Source: JAENVU01 sp963765075 (GTDB taxonomy: Bacteria > Actinomycetota > Acidimicrobiia > IMCC26256 > JAENVU01). Taken from it: DNA of 64,000 nucleotides. The DNA is taken from assembly GCA_963765075.1 (NCBI GenBank), contig CAVXVA010000003.1:434001-498000 (forward strand). Direction: 5' to 3'. Shown here piece by piece: positions 54,576 to 63,596 of this stretch; the first letter of the stretch is position 1, and every line of letters begins with the position of its first letter. Below the pieces are notes generated by a model that saw only the letters and a program-made list of their open reading frames with translations, searched no databases and was not told where the DNA came from. A program made the position numbers and the translations under genes.

Positions 54576-54998
54576 ATGAGCACTCCCCTGTCGATTCGCT
54601 TCCCCGACCCCGTGGCCGAGCGCGTGCGCAATCACGTTGCGGCGACCAATGAACCGACCTCCGGCCTGGTGGTACGGCTGGTCGACGAAGGGATGCGCAT
54701 GGCCGAACATCCCGGCATCACATTCCGCGATGGACCGACCGGACGACGCGCCGGCCTCGCCGCAGGTCCCGACGTGTGGGAGATCATCGCAGTACTCCGC
54801 GACCACGCGAGGGGCAATGGGCAGAACGCCGTCAAGCGCACGGCGGACGACCTCGCGATTTCGGAGGTCCACGTCCGCGTGGCCGAGAGCTACTTCGTCG
54901 CGTACCCCGATGAGATCGACGCACGTATCGCCCTCAACCTCGGCGCGGCCCAGCTCGCCGCCGAGGCCGCTCGCCGTCGGGCCGACCTCCACGCGTGA
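54576..54998 (+). CDS. DUF433-like antitoxin of a type II toxin-antitoxin pair
   Basis: 140 residues. The N-terminal part (LSIRFPDPVAERVRNHVA) looks like a ribbon-helix-helix/CopG-type segment. The middle (EHPGITFRDGPTGRRAGLAA, DVWEIIAVL) matches DUF433-type proteins that are regularly found upstream of PIN-like DUF5615 proteins. Its stop overlaps the GTG of the toxin candidate (GTGA). The 15-bp palindrome over its promoter fits autorepression. Assignment as antitoxin is by family association and gene order. Confidence 0.78.
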   Translation: MSTPLSIRFPDPVAERVRNHVAATNEPTSGLVVRLVDEGMRMAEHPGITFRDGPTGRRAGLAAGPDVWEIIAVLRDHARGNGQNAVKRTADDLAISEVHVRVAESYFVAYPDEIDARIALNLGAAQLAAEAARRRADLHA

Positions 54999-55360
54999 GG
55001 CTCCTGATTGACGAGATGTTCGCGGCCGCGATCGCAGAGTCTCTCCGCGTCTCAGGAATCGATGCCATCGCGATCCAGGAAGTCGCCGAGCTACGTGGCC
55101 TGCCCGATGATCAGGTCTTCGTGCACGCCCAGCTCGAGCAGCGCTGCGTCGTCACGGAGAACATCGCCGACTTCGTCGCGGTCGAGACCGCGTGGAGGGC
55201 CGAGCAGCCTCGACCGCACCACGGACTCATCCTCGTCGCGCCGCGGGCGTTCTCGCGTCACCGAGGCGGCGCCGTCGGTCGCCTCGCCAATGCGCTCCGC
55301 GAGGTCGCGACCGCACCGATCGAGCCCGGTTCGATCATCTGGCTCGACCCCGCCCCGTAG
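54995..55360 (+). CDS. DUF5615 PIN-like toxin candidate
   Basis: 121 residues. It begins MRLLIDEMFAAAIAESLRVS, with the first acidic pair of a PIN-like fold, and continues with LRGLPDDQVFVHAQLEQRCVVTENIADF, matching DUF5615/Mut7-C-type PIN-like proteins predicted to be ribonucleases. Putative active-site acids are D6, E7, the Asp pair in LPDDQ and E/D in TENIADF. It is translationally coupled behind the antitoxin. Toxicity and target are not known. Confidence 0.78.
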   Translation: MRLLIDEMFAAAIAESLRVSGIDAIAIQEVAELRGLPDDQVFVHAQLEQRCVVTENIADFVAVETAWRAEQPRPHHGLILVAPRAFSRHRGGAVGRLANALREVATAPIEPGSIIWLDPAP

Positions 55361-55399
55361 CCCCCGTCCACCTACAGATCGCCAAAGGTCAAGCCAGTT

Positions 55400-57749
55400 T
55401 CAGACGTCGGCGGTGTCGTGAGCGGTGGAGTCGACCTCCGTCCGGACCGACTCCACCCCCACGCCCTGCACGCTCATGCGAGCGGGATCCTTGACGGCCG
55501 GCGCAGCATGCGCCGGACTGCCTTCCACGTTGAGGTGCGGCAGGATCCGGTCGAGCCAGCGCGGCAACCACCAGGTGGCGTTGCCGAGCATCTCCATCGA
55601 GGCCGGCACGAGCAGCAGGCGCACGATCGTCGCGTCGACGAGTACCGCCGCGGCCATGCCGATCCCCATCATCTTGAGCGTGGGCTCGGGGCTCAGCACG
55701 AAGGAGAGGAAGACCGCGATCATGATCAGCGCCGCCGCGGTGATGACCCGGGCGGTCTTGGCCACACCGATGGCCACCGCCTCGCGGCTGTCGCCACTCT
55801 TCAGGTACTCCTCCCGCACGCGAGAGCAGGAAGACCTCGTAGTCCATCGAGAGCCCGAAGAGGATGGCGAACATCATCAACGGGATGAAGGCGACGATGG
55901 GCACCGGCTGGTCGATACCGATGAGCGAGCGGCCCCATCCCCACTGGAACACGGCAACGATCACGCCGTACGCGGCGGCGATCGAGAACATATTGAGGAT
56001 CGCGGCCGTCAGCGGAACCAGCACCGATCGGAACACCATCATGAGCAACAAGAAGGCCGCGAGGATCACCGCGCCGATGCAGAGCAGGAGTCGCTCACCG
56101 ATCCGGTGGTCGACGTCGATCAACGACGCGGTCTGGCCGCCGACGAAGACCTGATCGGCCAACACCGTGCCCTGCGTCGCCGCCGGGATCGTCGTACTGC
56201 GCAGGGTCTTGACCAGGGTCTGGGTCGACCCCGCGTTCGGCGCGGTCTTCGGCGTGACGAGGATGATCGCCGCGTTGTTGGTGGGGCTCGGGATCGGTGG
56301 CGTCACCGACGCGACGTTGGGGGCCGTACCGAGGGCAGCGGCCAACTTCTCGACCGCGGCCAGGCTCGACGCCTCGTTCTGGGGCGTGGGGTTCGGCAAC
56401 GCCATTGCCACGAGCAGCGGACCGTTGGCCCCGGTGCCGAAGCCCTCGGTCACGAGGTCGTAGGCGCGGCGCTGGGTCAGCGACGTCGGCGCGTCACCAT
56501 CGTCGGCGAAGCCGAGTTTCAGGTCGATCATCGGCGACGCCAGGATCGACAGGATCACCAAAGCCGAGACGAGACAGATGACTGCGTGGTCGGCCACGAG
56601 GTGGGCGAAGCGGTACCACATGCCACCGGCTTCCTCCGCGGCCTCGACGTCACGATGGTGGGCCTGGATGCGAGGACCGAGCACGCCGAGCACCGCCGGC
56701 AGGAGCGAAAGCGCGGCGACGACCATGACGGCCACGAACAGGCCGGCGGAAAGGCCGAGCGTGCGGACGTAGGGAATCCCCGCGAGCGACAACCCGGCGA
56801 GCGCCATGGCAACACAGCAGCCCGCGAACAGCGACGCCATGCCCGCAGTCCCGACGGCATTTCCGACGCCGGCCTCGTGGTCCATGCCTTCGGAGCGGTT
56901 CTGGAGATAGCGGCTCACGATGAGCAGCGAATAGTCGATGCCGACACCGAGCCCGATCATCGACCCGAGCGCGGGCGAGACCGTGCCGATCGTGAACTTC
57001 GATGCGAGCAACGTCAGGATCGCGGTCGCCATCCCGACGCCGACCATCGCGACGCCGATCGGCATGAACGCCGCGGCGATGGAGCCGAAGACGAACAAGA
57101 GGATCATGATCGCGGCCATCAGCCCGATCACTTCCGAGAGATTCTCGCTCGACGCCTGAGTGTTCTGGATGTCGACGACTTGACCGCCGAGGTCCGACGT
57201 CACCCCCGAGGTCTTGACCGAGGCCATCGTCGATTCGAGCGCCGTGAACGCGTTCTTCGGCACCGACGAGACCGGACCGGTGTAGCGGACCGTGGCCACG
57301 GCAATCCGGCCATCCGCCGAGACTCGCTTGGTGAGGCCACTGAGCGGGTCGCTCACACTCGCGACCCCCGGGAGTTTGCCGACCGCGGCGATCGCCTGGT
57401 TGATCGCGGCGGTGCGCGCCGGAGTGGTCAGCGTTCCCTGGTCCACCGACACCACGATCGTGGCCGTCGGGTCCTGTTGCGCGGGGAACCGCTCCCCGAG
57501 CATGTCGGTCGCGGCTTGCGAGTTCGTGTTCGGGACGGTGAACACATCACGGAAGACGTTCGTCTCCGATTTGGCCATCGTGCCGAGGACGGCCAGCACG
57601 AGCAGCCAGGCTCCGATCACCAACCACCGGCGCCGCACCATCGTGCGACCCCACTTCTCGAGCCCGCGCGGCGCGTCGGCGGCCGCCTCGGAAACGCCTA
57701 CTCCTGTTGCGCCGCCAGCAGATTCAGGGCGGACCCGGCGTTGAACCAC
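55400..57749 (-). pseudogene. MMPL-family membrane transporter, single frameshift
   Basis: About 780 residues read through one frameshift, with 12 membrane spans in two halves, as in MMPL/RND-type lipid and siderophore transporters. Motifs: LEKWGRTMVRRRWLVIGAW, GLGVGIDYSLLIVSRY in the first half and LSMDYEVFLLSR in the second. The frame breaks near 55820: after LLSR the sequence VREEYLKSGDSREAV continues in another frame, explained by loss of a CG from a CGCGCG run. GTG at 57749 would overlap the aconitase gene by 52 bp; ATG at 57641 is inside the conserved N-terminal segment and too late. Third gene of the gntR-acn unit. Cargo unknown. Confidence 0.83.
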
Positions 57750-59980
57750 GAGATGTGCTCCTCGGACATGGTGTGCGTGGTGATGATCTGGTCCGTGGTG
57801 CCATCGGCATGGTGCACGACGACCTTGACGGGCTGACCCGGCGCGAGTTCGGCCAATCCGAGGATGTCGACGGTGTCATCGACGCGAATCAGGTCATAGT
57901 CGGCAGGGTTCGCGAAGGTCAGCGCGAGCACACCCTGCTTCTTGAGGTTCGCCTCGTGGATGCGAGCGAACGAACGCACGATGACGGCCTTTGCCCCCAT
58001 GTAGCGCGGTTCCATCGCCGCGTGCTCACGCGAGGAACCTTCGCCGTAGTTCTCGTCGCCGACGGCAACCCACGCGATGCCGGCGTCCTTGTACCGCTTG
58101 GCCAGATCCGGCAACGCCACCGTGCTGCCGTCACGGGTGTCGATCCCCATGCCCGACTCACCGGGCGTGAACGAGTTGTTGGCGCCGATGAACAGGTTCC
58201 CGCTGATGTTGGTGAGGTGACCCCGGTACTTCAGCCATTGACCCGCGGGCGAGATGTGATCGGTAGTGCACTTGCCCGCGGCCTTCATGAGCACGCGCAG
58301 GCCGGTGTAGTCCTGGCCGTCCCACGGGTCGAACGGAGTGAGTAACTCCAACCGGTCACTCCCGGGTGCGACCACGATGTCGACACTCGCGGGATCCGCG
58401 GCCGGGGCGACGAAGCCCGACTCGCCCGGGTCGAACCCCTTCGCCGGCAGTTCGTCGGCGCTCGGCGCGATCAACTGCACGCTCACCCCGGCGTCGTTGG
58501 TGACGGGTTCGCTCACGAAATCGACATCGAGCCGTCCGGTGAGTGCCATCGCAGTCACGGTCTCGGGCGAACCGATGAACGAGAGTGTCGACGGGTTGCC
58601 GTCGTTGCGGGCCGGGAAGTTCCGGTTGAAGGAGGAGACGATCGTGTTGGTCTCACCCTTCACGATGTCGTCGCGTTGCCACTGACCGATGCACGGGCCG
58701 CACGCATTGGCGAGCACGGTTGCGCCGATCGCTTCGAGATCGGCGAGCAGACCGTCGCGTTCGATCGTGGCGCGCACCTGCTCGGAGCCGGGGGTGATCA
58801 GCAACGGCGTCTTGACCCGTAGGCCCGCCGCCGACGCCTGGCGAGCGATGTGTGCGGCGCGACCGATGTCTTCGTAGGACGAGTTGGTGCAACTCCCCAC
58901 CAGCGCCGCCGAGATCTCGGCCGGGTACCCCTCGGACTCCACCGCGGCGCGCACTTCCGAGATCGGCCGGTCGAGATCGGGGGTGTGCGGGCCGACCAGG
59001 TGCGGCTCCAGCGCCGACAGATCGATCTCGATGACCCGGTCGTAGAACTGCTCGGGGTTGGCGTCGACTTCGGGGTCGTTGCGCAGGTGCGCGGCGTACT
59101 CGTCGGCCAACTCGGCCAAGGGCGCGCGGCCCGTCGCGGTGAGATAGCGCGCCATCGCCGCGTCGTAGTGGAAGAGCGAACAGGTCGCGCCGATCTCGGC
59201 GCCCATGTTGCAGATGGTGGCCTTGCCGGTGGCCGAGATCGACTCGGTACCGGGGCCGAAGTACTCGACGATCGCGCCGGTCCCGCCTTTGACGGTGAGG
59301 ATCCCCGCGACCTTGAGGATCACGTCCTTGGGCGAGGCCCAGCCCGAGAGCGCACCGACGAGCTTCACCCCGATGAGCTTGGGGACGCGGGTGTTGAACG
59401 GCCAGCCCGCCATCACGTCGACCGCGTCGGCGCCACCGACGCCGATCGCGATCATGCCGAGCCCGCCGGCGTTGGGCGTGTGGCTGTCGGTACCGATCAT
59501 CATGCCGCCGGGGAACGCGTAGTTCTCGAGCACGACCTGGTGGATGATGCCCGAGCCGGGTTTCCAGAACCCGATGCCGTACTTCGCACTGACCGTCCGC
59601 AGGAACTCGTAGACCTCGGAGTTCACGTCGATCGCGTTCTTCATGTCGGCCTTGGCACCGACCCGTGCCTGGATCAGGTGGTCGCAGTGCACCGTGCTCG
59701 GTACCGCCACGCTCGGGAGCTTGGCCAGCGTGAACTGCAACAGCGCCATCTGCGCGGTCGCGTCCTGCATCGCCACGCGGTCGGGCCGATAGTCGCCGTA
59801 GTCGGCTCCCCGATCGAGGCCGATCGTCTCCGGGTCGTCGGCGTGGGCGATCAGCACCTTCTCGGCGAAGGTCAACGCCCGGCCCAGGCGGCGGCGGGCG
59901 ATCTCGGTGCGTTCGGGAAAGCGCTCGTACGCGGCACGGACCAGCTCGACGGGCGTGGTGGGGACGACGACTTCAGCCAT
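57698..59980 (-). CDS. acn: Aconitate hydratase, mitochondrial-type
   Basis: 760 residues, the length of the mitochondrial-type aconitases rather than the 900-residue AcnA. It converts citrate to isocitrate in the TCA cycle. The [4Fe-4S] ligands are in GSCTNSSYED and ACGPCIGQW; other signatures are CDHLIQA, GTDSHTPNAGGLGM and the terminal-domain GDENYGEGSSREHAA. ATG at 59980 overlaps the gntR stop by 8 bp, so expression is tied to that regulator. Kgd at 5.2 kb is another TCA enzyme, but the two are far apart. Confidence 0.95.
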   Translation of the reverse strand: MAEVVVPTTPVELVRAAYERFPERTEIARRRLGRALTFAEKVLIAHADDPETIGLDRGADYGDYRPDRVAMQDATAQMALLQFTLAKLPSVAVPSTVHCDHLIQARVGAKADMKNAIDVNSEVYEFLRTVSAKYGIGFWKPGSGIIHQVVLENYAFPGGMMIGTDSHTPNAGGLGMIAIGVGGADAVDVMAGWPFNTRVPKLIGVKLVGALSGWASPKDVILKVAGILTVKGGTGAIVEYFGPGTESISATGKATICNMGAEIGATCSLFHYDAAMARYLTATGRAPLAELADEYAAHLRNDPEVDANPEQFYDRVIEIDLSALEPHLVGPHTPDLDRPISEVRAAVESEGYPAEISAALVGSCTNSSYEDIGRAAHIARQASAAGLRVKTPLLITPGSEQVRATIERDGLLADLEAIGATVLANACGPCIGQWQRDDIVKGETNTIVSSFNRNFPARNDGNPSTLSFIGSPETVTAMALTGRLDVDFVSEPVTNDAGVSVQLIAPSADELPAKGFDPGESGFVAPAADPASVDIVVAPGSDRLELLTPFDPWDGQDYTGLRVLMKAAGKCTTDHISPAGQWLKYRGHLTNISGNLFIGANNSFTPGESGMGIDTRDGSTVALPDLAKRYKDAGIAWVAVGDENYGEGSSREHAAMEPRYMGAKAVIVRSFARIHEANLKKQGVLALTFANPADYDLIRVDDTVDILGLAELAPGQPVKVVVHHADGTTDQIITTHTMSEEHISWFNAGSALNLLAAQQE

Positions 59981-60689
59981 GGGGAACTCCAGACGGATGA
60001 GGGGCGGGAAACTCGACTTCGAGGGCGGTCGACTGGGCGGGGTATCGGTGTTCGGAGGCCATGACCGCGTCGCCGTGGCGATCGTAGGTGACGCGCCGAC
60101 ACGCCAAGAGGGGCTCGCCGAAGACAACGTCGAGACGGGACGCCTGTTGGCGGTCGGCCGCGGTGGCGGTGATGGTTTGCACGACCCGACCGGCGTCGAC
60201 GCCATGGAGGGGCAGCAACTCGTGGAACGTGGCCCGCTCGACGTCGGCCCGGCTGACGTGCCCGCCAAGACTGGCCGGGAGCCAGACCGTGACGAGCGCA
60301 AACGGCTCGCCGTCGGCGAGGTTGAGGCGCACGACCCGCAGCACCTCCGCGTCGGCCGGCAGACCGAGCAGCTTGGCGATCTCGGGAGTTGCGGGCTCGA
60401 AGGCGAACTCGAGCACCCGCCGGTCGGGGCGCGCACCCGCGGCTTCGAGGGCGGATTCGATGGTGGTGACCCGACCGAGCGACTGGCGGACCGGGTCGGT
60501 CGCCACGAACCACCCGGCGCCCCGGCGACTCGTGACCAGGCCCTCCTCCCGCAGGAGTTCGAGCGCGCGGCGAACCGTCACCCGGGAAACGTGGTGGGAC
60601 TCCCCCAGTTCGGCCTCGCTCGGCAGCGGGCCGACCCGACCTGATGCGATCTCACTCCGCAGAGATTCGGCGACGTCGAGGTATCGCAT
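59973..60689 (-). CDS. GntR/HutC family regulator (UTRA domain)
   Basis: 238 residues: a GntR winged helix (LPSEAELGESHHVSRVTVRR, LREEGLVTSRRGAGWFVA; about 1-70) and a UTRA ligand-binding domain (about 90-235, including VVRLNLADGEPFALVTVWLP). It heads the unit gntR-acn-MMPL, an unusual partner for aconitase. ATG at 60689 has a leaderless -10. Three TTGTA direct repeats cover this promoter and could be the binding site. The effector is not known; UTRA proteins bind sugars, amino-acid derivatives or fatty acids. Confidence 0.9.
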   Translation of the reverse strand: MRYLDVAESLRSEIASGRVGPLPSEAELGESHHVSRVTVRRALELLREEGLVTSRRGAGWFVATDPVRQSLGRVTTIESALEAAGARPDRRVLEFAFEPATPEIAKLLGLPADAEVLRVVRLNLADGEPFALVTVWLPASLGGHVSRADVERATFHELLPLHGVDAGRVVQTITATAADRQQASRLDVVFGEPLLACRRVTYDRHGDAVMASEHRYPAQSTALEVEFPAPHPSGVPHG

Positions 60690-60692
60690 AAC

Positions 60693-60708
60693 TTGTATTG
60701 TAGTTGTA
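60693..60708 (-). promoter_or_regulatory. gntR promoter with TTGTA direct repeats
   Basis: On the minus strand TACAAT (60697-60702) is 7 nt before the ATG at 60689. The plus strand reads TTGTA three times in 16 bp across this site, an AT-rich patch in GC-rich surroundings and a likely regulator-binding site. Confidence 0.6.
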
Positions 60709-60757
60709 GCTCCACGTGCAAGTCAACTGACGTCCCTCCCGTCGCGCTCGGGGGCTG

Positions 60758-60803
60758 ACCGTCGGATACCGACGGTGACACCCCAAACCCGGCAGGAACG
60801 GGT
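60758..60803 (-). terminator. Hairpins downstream of the sulfite-oxidase-like gene
   Basis: ACCGTCGG-ATA-CCGACGGT (60758-60776) is a perfect 8-bp stem. A second weaker stem, ACCCG against CGGGT, lies between it and the gene stop at 60807. No T run follows, so termination is only suggested. Confidence 0.45.
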
Positions 60804-60806
60804 GGG

Positions 60807-61428
60807 TCAGCTGTGGGAGTAGCGCTGTTCCCGGAAGGGGTCGCCGTAGTCGTGATAGCCGTTCCGCTCCCAGAAGCCCGGCTGATCGTGGTCCAACAGT
60901 TCGATCGCGCGCAGCCACTTCGCAGATTTCCAGAAGTAGAGGTGGGGCACGACGAGACGGACCGGCCCACCGTGGACCGGTTCGATCGGGACGCCGTCGA
61001 ACTCGTACGCGACCAGGGCATCGTCACCGAGGACGTCGGCCACGGGGAGGTTGGTCGTGTATCCGTGCTCGGCGGTTTCCAAAATGTGGGTGGCGGCCGG
61101 CGCCGCTCCCCCACACCGATCGAGCAACTCCCGGACCCGAACACCCTTCCACCGGGTGTCGAACTTCGACCATTTGGTGACGCAGTGAATGTCGGTGACG
61201 ATCTCGGTGGCCGGCAGGGCCAGGAGATCGGCCCACGAGAAGGTCATCGGCGTCGGCGACCAGACCGGAAATCGTGAGTGACCAGTCGGAGAAGTCGGGG
61301 GCGTAGCTGGGCACATCGCCCACGTGCAACACGGGAAATCGGTCCGTGAAGTACTGACCGGGCGGCAGCCGGCTCGGGTCGATCCCCCGCTCGGCGAGCG
61401 AGGCGCGATTGCGTTCGAAGAATCCCAT
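60807..61428 (-). pseudogene. Sulfite oxidase-like molybdopterin oxidoreductase, single frameshift
   Basis: Read across one frameshift, about 207 residues, the size of the short YuiH-type sulfite oxidase-like proteins without heme or dimer domains. The first frame gives MGFFERNRASLAERG, PPGQYFTDRFPVLHVG and WSLTISGLV. The second gives FSWADLLALP, the Mo-ligand Cys in IHCVTKWSKFDTRWKGV, and HGGPVRLVVPHLYFWKSAKW. The break is near 61255 (LTISGL joined to TPMTFSW). No signal peptide is seen. ATG at 61428 is used. The substrate is unknown; relatives act on oxidised sulfur or methionine compounds. Confidence 0.82.
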
Positions 61429-61537
61429 GCCCCGATTGTCCGCGCACGGGTGCATTCGTTGCACCCGCGGCGCGACGGTCGCGGACCGATGCCGAAGGAC
61501 GCCTACAGCGAGTCCGATTTCAGCCGATATTCGGGGG

Positions 61538-63584
61538 ATGGAGTCCGAGCCGCGGGAAACTGCCGGGACGACGATCTGTCTGATCGTTCGGTACGTGCGC
61601 GCTCACGCCGGCGACGACGCGGTCGCGCGCCTGCTCGAACTCGCGGGCGAGACCCGTCCGCTCGAAGCGCTCGAGGACGAACACCGCTGGAGCACCTACG
61701 AGCAGAAGATCTCCCTCTTCGACGCGGCCTGTGTCGTGCTCGACGATCCCGACGCGCTGCTCCACATCGGCGAGCACGCGCTCGATCACGAGGTCGGACC
61801 GGGTATTCGGATCCTGATCCGCGCGCTCGGCTCGCCGCGAATGGTCATCGCGAATGTCGCGAAGGCGTGCCCCAAGTTCTCCACCGTGGCCACCATGCAG
61901 GCCGACATCGTCGACCGCCACCGCGCGCTCGTGACCTACCGACTCGACGCCGACAAAGTCCCGCACCGCGGCGACTGTCAACTCAACATCGGGCTCCTTC
62001 GCACCATCGGACCGATCTTCGGATTCGACCTCCTGAGCGTGACCCACCTGGAATGCCAAGTCGACGGGGCGGCCGCGTGTCGGTACGAGGTGTCCTGGCC
62101 GAAGCGGCGCACCATTCGTCGTCGACGCGCCCAGTACCGCGCGCTCGAAAACCAGGTCGATGCCCTCGCCGGCCAGCTACGGCTCATGCAATCGACGACC
62201 GCCGACCTCGTGTCGCCCGACGACCTCGACGAGGTCCTGCAACGCATCGTCTCGCACGCCGGGCGCGCGGTGAGCGCGACCGGCTACCTCTTGACGTTGA
62301 CGGATCCGACGGTCCTCGCCCGACCCGTCTACGCCGACGGCATCCCCGTCGAGCACCAGGACGCGATGGCCGCCGAGGTGCTCGCGGGCCCGCTCGGACA
62401 GGACGGGCATCGGCTCGTCATCGAGGTGGCATCGAGCCAGCGGTCCTACGGACGCCTTGCTGCCTTCAGCCGCGGCGCAAGCTTCTTCGACTCCGAGGAG
62501 CAGGCCCTGACGGCCTACGCGCGGAGCGCGGCGGCAGCGCTCGACGTCTCGATCGCACTCGACCAGGCCCAGCGCCGCGGCGCAGCCACCGCGGCGCTGC
62601 TCGGGCTGGCGCGCGCACTGGCCGAACCGATCAGCCCGGCCCGGGTCGCCCGCATCACCGCGAGTGCGATCCCCGAAATCGTCCGGGTCGACGCCGCCGC
62701 CGTCATGTTGTGGGACCCGGACTCCGAGACGCTCGTGGCGACGGGCCGGACGGGATGGAGCCGCGAGGTCGGCACCACGATCGACCGTTTGGTCATTCGC
62801 CCCGACGAAACGCCGGGCCTCCGTCAGATGTTGGCGGCGCCGTCGACCCGGATAGTACGGAGCACGGGCGACGGACCGATCGCAACGCTCGTGCGCAACT
62901 TCGGATGGCCCGCCCTGGCGGTGGCCCCGATTCATGCTCGGCGGGGAGGATTCCTCGGTGTCGCGGTCGCGTCGATCACGGATGAGAACCTCCGTCGCGT
63001 CGACGAGATCTGCGAACGCATGGCCGCGGTGGCCGACCACGCCGCGACCGCGATTCAGAACTCGATGCTGCACGAACAACTCCAGCACCAGGCCGTCCAC
63101 GATCCGCTGACCGGACTGGCCAATCGCGGCGCTCGCGACCGAGGAACTCGACCGAGCTTCCGCCCGCGCCGAGCGCGACCACACCCCGCTCAGCGTGCTG
63201 TTCGTGGACCTCGACGACTTCAAGGCCATCAACGACCGGTTCGGACATGGCGCGGGCGACCATGCGCTGCGCGTGGTCGCGGCCCGACTCGGGGAGGCCG
63301 CCCGGCGCGGCGATTCGATCGCCCGACTCGGCGGCGACGAGTTCGTCGTGATCCTGCCCGGGGCGGCCCGGAGCGACGCGGAGGTGATCGCGGCGCGCGT
63401 CCGCGAGTCGATCACGGCTCCCATCGCACTCGGTGACGCGATGGTCCGTATGCACACCAGCGTCGGCGTCGCCACGACACCGGACGACGGCGTCGATCCG
63501 CAGGCGCTCCTGCGCGCGGCCGACCTGGCGATGTACCGCGCGAAGGCTGCGGAACGCTTCCCGCTGGCCGTCACCCCGGTGTGA
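61538..63584 (+). pseudogene. Diguanylate cyclase (GGDEF) with sensor and GAF domains, single frameshift
   Basis: Composite length is about 682 residues. The N-terminal 190 residues are a sensor-like domain ending HLECQVDGAAACRYEVSW, reminiscent of V4R-type domains. Two GAF-like regions follow (about 200-350 and 360-510), then HDPLTGLANR and a GGDEF domain with LFVDLDDFKAINDRFGHGAGD and ARLGGDEFVVILP. RRGD five residues before GGDEF is an intact inhibitory site, so the enzyme should make cyclic di-GMP and be product-inhibited. The break is near 63128, where CGCGGCGCTC has one G too many between GLANR and ALATEELDRA. No membrane span is seen. Confidence 0.85.
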
Positions 63585-63596
63585 CGCCGGTAGGAA

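Noticed and set aside
17129..63130. Programmed ribosomal frameshifting as the cause of the frame breaks
   Set aside because: The sites share no slippery heptamer or downstream structure, and the genes involved are unrelated; indel error or mutation is simpler.
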